A stretch of 6,929 nucleotides of DNA from Candidatus Omnitrophota bacterium (GTDB taxonomy: Bacteria > Omnitrophota > Koll11 > Zapsychrales > Fredricksoniimonadaceae): NCBI GenBank assembly GCA_023247595.1, contig JAHFGF010000087.1, forward strand, positions 1 through 6,929, read 5' to 3'. Of this stretch, positions 5,761 through 6,929 are shown piece by piece (position 1 is the first letter of the stretch; each line of letters opens with the position of its first letter). The notes below the pieces were generated by a model, which worked only from the letters and a program-made list of their open reading frames with translations, had not been told where the DNA came from and made no database searches. The position numbers and the translations under genes were made by a program.

Positions 5761-6414
5761 TTATCTCTTTAATCGGTCAATATACTTAGCTGCCGTATCA
5801 CGCCCACCCAAGCCAAAAGCTAAGGCTAAAGCGAGACAGATACTTGTAAATACTGTACTTAAATTGGCTCCTGTAACCAAACCGCCCAAGCCAATTTCAT
5901 GTAGGAAGATAGTCACCGCAAACAAGACAATCGCGTATTTCGTGAGCATTCCCATAATATCGGGCCGCGGGATATCTGTATTGCTGGCAACAATCCTAAC
6001 TAGGCTGGAAATAAAATTGCCTAGAATCATACCAAAGATCAAAACAAAAACAGCACTAATGACACTTGGAACATAACTAAACAGACGATTTAGCATGTCA
6101 TCAACTAACGGAAGGCCGAATACTTTAATGCTTGTGGCCAATACCGTGATCATCATAACCCAATAAACCAGACAACCGATAACATCGCTAAAAGAACTTT
6201 TGATACCGCCTTTTCTTAAAATGCCAGCCAATCCCAAATGCTGACACAGGGTATCAAAATATATTTCTCGTAAAAGACGGGCAACGATTTTGCTGACAAC
6301 TCTTGCTGTCACCCAACCTAAGACGAGCACACTAATTACTGTTAAAAACGTGGGAATATAACTTGTTACGGTTGTAACCATGTCCCTTACTGAACTCAGG
6401 ATGAATGTATCCAT
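5761..6414 (-). CDS. Conserved-TM-helix membrane protein related to MscS-type channels
   Basis: A 217-residue inner-membrane protein. Hydrophobic spans lie at about 19-40, 79-101, 114-138, 159-176 and 187-203. The C-terminal ALAFGLGGRDTAAKYIDRL (197-215) is the hallmark of the conserved TM-helix family, which resembles the pore-lining helix and exit of MscS mechanosensitive channels. The cytoplasmic MscS beta-domain and vestibule are absent, so a classical mechanosensitive channel is not supported; a small channel or membrane scaffold is possible. An internal repeat is visible: YIPTFLTVISVLVLGW (19-34) matches YVPSVISAVFVLIFGM (114-129) at 95-residue spacing, agreeing with the tandem repeats known for the family. 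The start is firm: AGGAGGG lies 8 nt upstream and an in-frame TAG six codons upstream. It is probably monocistronic, with its own terminator at 5746-5711 and a palindrome at 6455-6475 ahead of it. Confidence 0.88.
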   Translation of the reverse strand: MDTFILSSVRDMVTTVTSYIPTFLTVISVLVLGWVTARVVSKIVARLLREIYFDTLCQHLGLAGILRKGGIKSSFSDVIGCLVYWVMMITVLATSIKVFGLPLVDDMLNRLFSYVPSVISAVFVLIFGMILGNFISSLVRIVASNTDIPRPDIMGMLTKYAIVLFAVTIFLHEIGLGGLVTGANLSTVFTSICLALALAFGLGGRDTAAKYIDRLKR

Positions 6415-6454
6415 ACGAACATCCCTCCTCTATAAGGCGGTAATTTTAGCGGTC

Positions 6455-6475
6455 CATAAAGAACGGTTCTTTATG
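6455..6475. promoter_or_regulatory. Perfect 21-bp palindrome upstream of the TM-helix gene, likely operator
   Basis: CATAAAGAAC and its exact reverse complement GTTCTTTATG flank a single G. It ends 41 bp before the ATG at 6414. An RNA hairpin would need at least a 3-nt loop and no T-run follows, so it is not a terminator; a binding site for a dimeric regulator fits better. TAAAAT at 6449-6444, 5 bp beyond the palindrome on the gene side, could be a -10 box, which would place the palindrome over the -35 region, but no convincing -35 is visible. The GAAC/GTTC half-sites recall the Gram-positive LexA box, but the 1-bp spacing is wrong for it. Confidence 0.5.
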
Positions 6476-6496
6476 TCCCGACCACCATAGCTTCTT

Positions 6497-6688
6497 TCAA
6501 TCATCAACAACAAGTTCAACCAATCGCTTCATATCACGCATTGCCTTAAATGTTCACATCCAGGACTAAATGCTAAAACCCACTCAAAAGGAATATAAAA
6601 GAACGATTTATGACCACACATAGTAGCGCATCAAATCAACCTGTTCTACCAATTCAACTATAACATCAGGCTCATAACAAACAAGAAC
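6497..6688 (-). pseudogene. Probable frameshifted remnant of a protein C-terminus
   Basis: Three successive minus-strand frames each hold a protein-like stretch that stops and is continued in another frame: YEPDVIVELVEQVDLMRYYV (up to a TAA), then SFFYIPFEWVLAFSPGCEHL (stop at 6531-6529), then MRDMKRLVELVVDD (stop at 6499-6497). The middle and last parts recall the end of WYL-domain transcription regulators, where a W-x-L-x-F-G-P-x-x-E-x-L pattern is followed by a basic helix. That resemblance is from memory and weak. The alternative is non-coding DNA that happens to read well. If real, it is a regulator gene that has decayed ahead of the TM-helix gene. Confidence 0.28.
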
Positions 6689-6761
6689 CTAGGGCCTCTG
6701 GCAAGAAAACGCTTACACAAAACCCAGTGAGCTCTTGGAATTCTTAAAGCTTTCGTAACAA

Positions 6762-6798
6762 ACAAAGAGAGCGGTCTTGTTACGGCCGCTCCCTTTGT
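6762..6798 (-). terminator. Strong hairpin, probable minus-strand terminator, interleaved with a second inverted repeat
   Basis: Arms 6786-6798 and 6762-6774 form a 13-pair stem with an 11-nt loop. On minus-strand RNA the one imperfect pair is G-U; on plus-strand RNA it would be an A-C mismatch, so the structure favours minus-strand transcription. The stem is followed on that strand by the U-rich UUGUU (with a G), which supports termination of a gene entering from the right edge. Part of its loop (6777-6784, TTGTTACG) is also the exact complement of 6754-6761 (CGTAACAA), just outside the stem, so two alternative hairpins are possible. Confidence 0.6.
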
Positions 6799-6812
6799 AA
6801 ATTAACGTGCGT

Positions 6813-6929
6813 TCAATCTAATCCTGGCTCAAGTGTGAGGGTTGGGATGAACGTGAATTGAGACCTACACAATTTCTTTAAAGAATTATTAGAGGAATTG
6901 TGTGCGGGCTCGTTGAACGAAATCACAAT
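6813..6929 (-). CDS. Possible C-terminal fragment of an unknown protein at the window edge
   Basis: A minus-strand frame is open from the right edge for 38 codons to a TGA at 6815-6813, which lies 14 nt before the hairpin at 6798-6762. That spacing is what one expects between a gene end and its terminator. The peptide end reads FTFIPTLTLEPGLD and I recognise no family in it. An open run of 38 codons is not rare by chance, and a plus-strand frame in the same stretch also looks protein-like, so this is a tentative call that rests mainly on the terminator position. Confidence 0.3.
   Translation of the reverse strand: MVISFNEPAHNSSNNSLKKLCRSQFTFIPTLTLEPGLD

Larger units (their letters stand above)
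6415..6929. other. 515-bp stretch without an intact gene
   Basis: Between the TM-helix gene and the right edge no intact gene is visible on either strand. It holds, from right to left, the edge fragment, the interleaved hairpins at 6754-6798, about 65 bp in which I see nothing (6689-6753), the frameshifted remnant at 6497-6688, the palindrome at 6455-6475 and the ribosome binding site of the TM-helix gene. At 6867-6903 an 8-bp inverted repeat (ACACAATT and AATTGTGT, 21-bp spacing) encloses the 12-bp palindrome TTCTTTAAAGAA. The stretch reads as decayed or mobile-element-scarred DNA, but I see no transposase, target duplication or insertion-sequence ends. Confidence 0.6.

Noticed and set aside
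6455..6475. The palindrome as a Gram-positive-type LexA box.
   Set aside because: The GAAC and GTTC halves are separated by 1 bp instead of 4, and the gene downstream is not an SOS gene.
6867..6903. ACACAATT / AATTGTGT repeat as a lac-type operator or insertion-sequence end.
   Set aside because: The 21-bp spacing is too wide for a simple operator, and no transposase or target duplication is visible; it is noted only as part of the gene-poor stretch.
6862..6929. Plus-strand frame open to the right edge, beginning DLHNFFKELLEELC, which looks like a helical protein.
   Set aside because: Only 22 codons are visible behind a stop, with no start codon and ribosome binding site at proper spacing. 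The terminator-like hairpin nearby favours minus-strand transcription. It remains an alternative to the minus-strand edge fragment.

Overview
The window (about 45% G+C by eye) comes from a bacterial chromosome, and every gene I can support lies on the minus strand. A signal peptide with a lipobox followed by Ala, two stand-alone PilZ (cyclic-di-GMP receptor) proteins and the set of housekeeping genes point to a Gram-negative envelope. The mix of short, poorly conserved proteins with a zinc ribbon, PilZ proteins and a small lipoprotein made me think of a deep-branching group such as Omnitrophota, or of a deltaproteobacterium. That is an impression only and no marker here settles it.

Layout, read in the direction of transcription (right to left). 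(1) 6929 to 6415 is about 515 bp with no intact gene: a possible C-terminal coding fragment at the edge, a hairpin that looks like a minus-strand terminator, a stretch that looks like a frameshifted coding remnant, and a perfect 21-bp palindrome. (2) 6414 to 5761 encodes a small membrane protein of the conserved-TM-helix type, related to the membrane part of MscS-like channels. It has a very strong ribosome binding site and its own terminator at 5746-5711. (3) 5760 to 5514 is an intergenic region with a convincing sigma70-type promoter, a dyad upstream of it and a leader of about 110 nt. (4) 5513 to 1 is a run of nine tightly packed genes: PilZ protein, small zinc-ribbon protein, second PilZ protein, 53-residue single-span membrane protein, RluA-family pseudouridine synthase, MazG-like nucleotide pyrophosphohydrolase, lipoprotein, uvrB and coaX (cut by the window edge).

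The largest gaps inside the run are 65 and 60 nt. Several junctions show coupling: the stop codon of the second PilZ gene forms part of the ribosome binding site of the small membrane protein, and uvrB and coaX share one base (TAATG). The run therefore behaves like one transcription unit, possibly with internal promoters in the two longer gaps. It joins cyclic-di-GMP reception and an envelope-associated small protein to RNA modification, nucleotide clean-up, excision repair and coenzyme A synthesis. The first four genes look like a functional unit of their own; the rest look like housekeeping genes carried behind them. I see no CRISPR array, tRNA, rRNA, intact insertion sequence or obvious new defence system.
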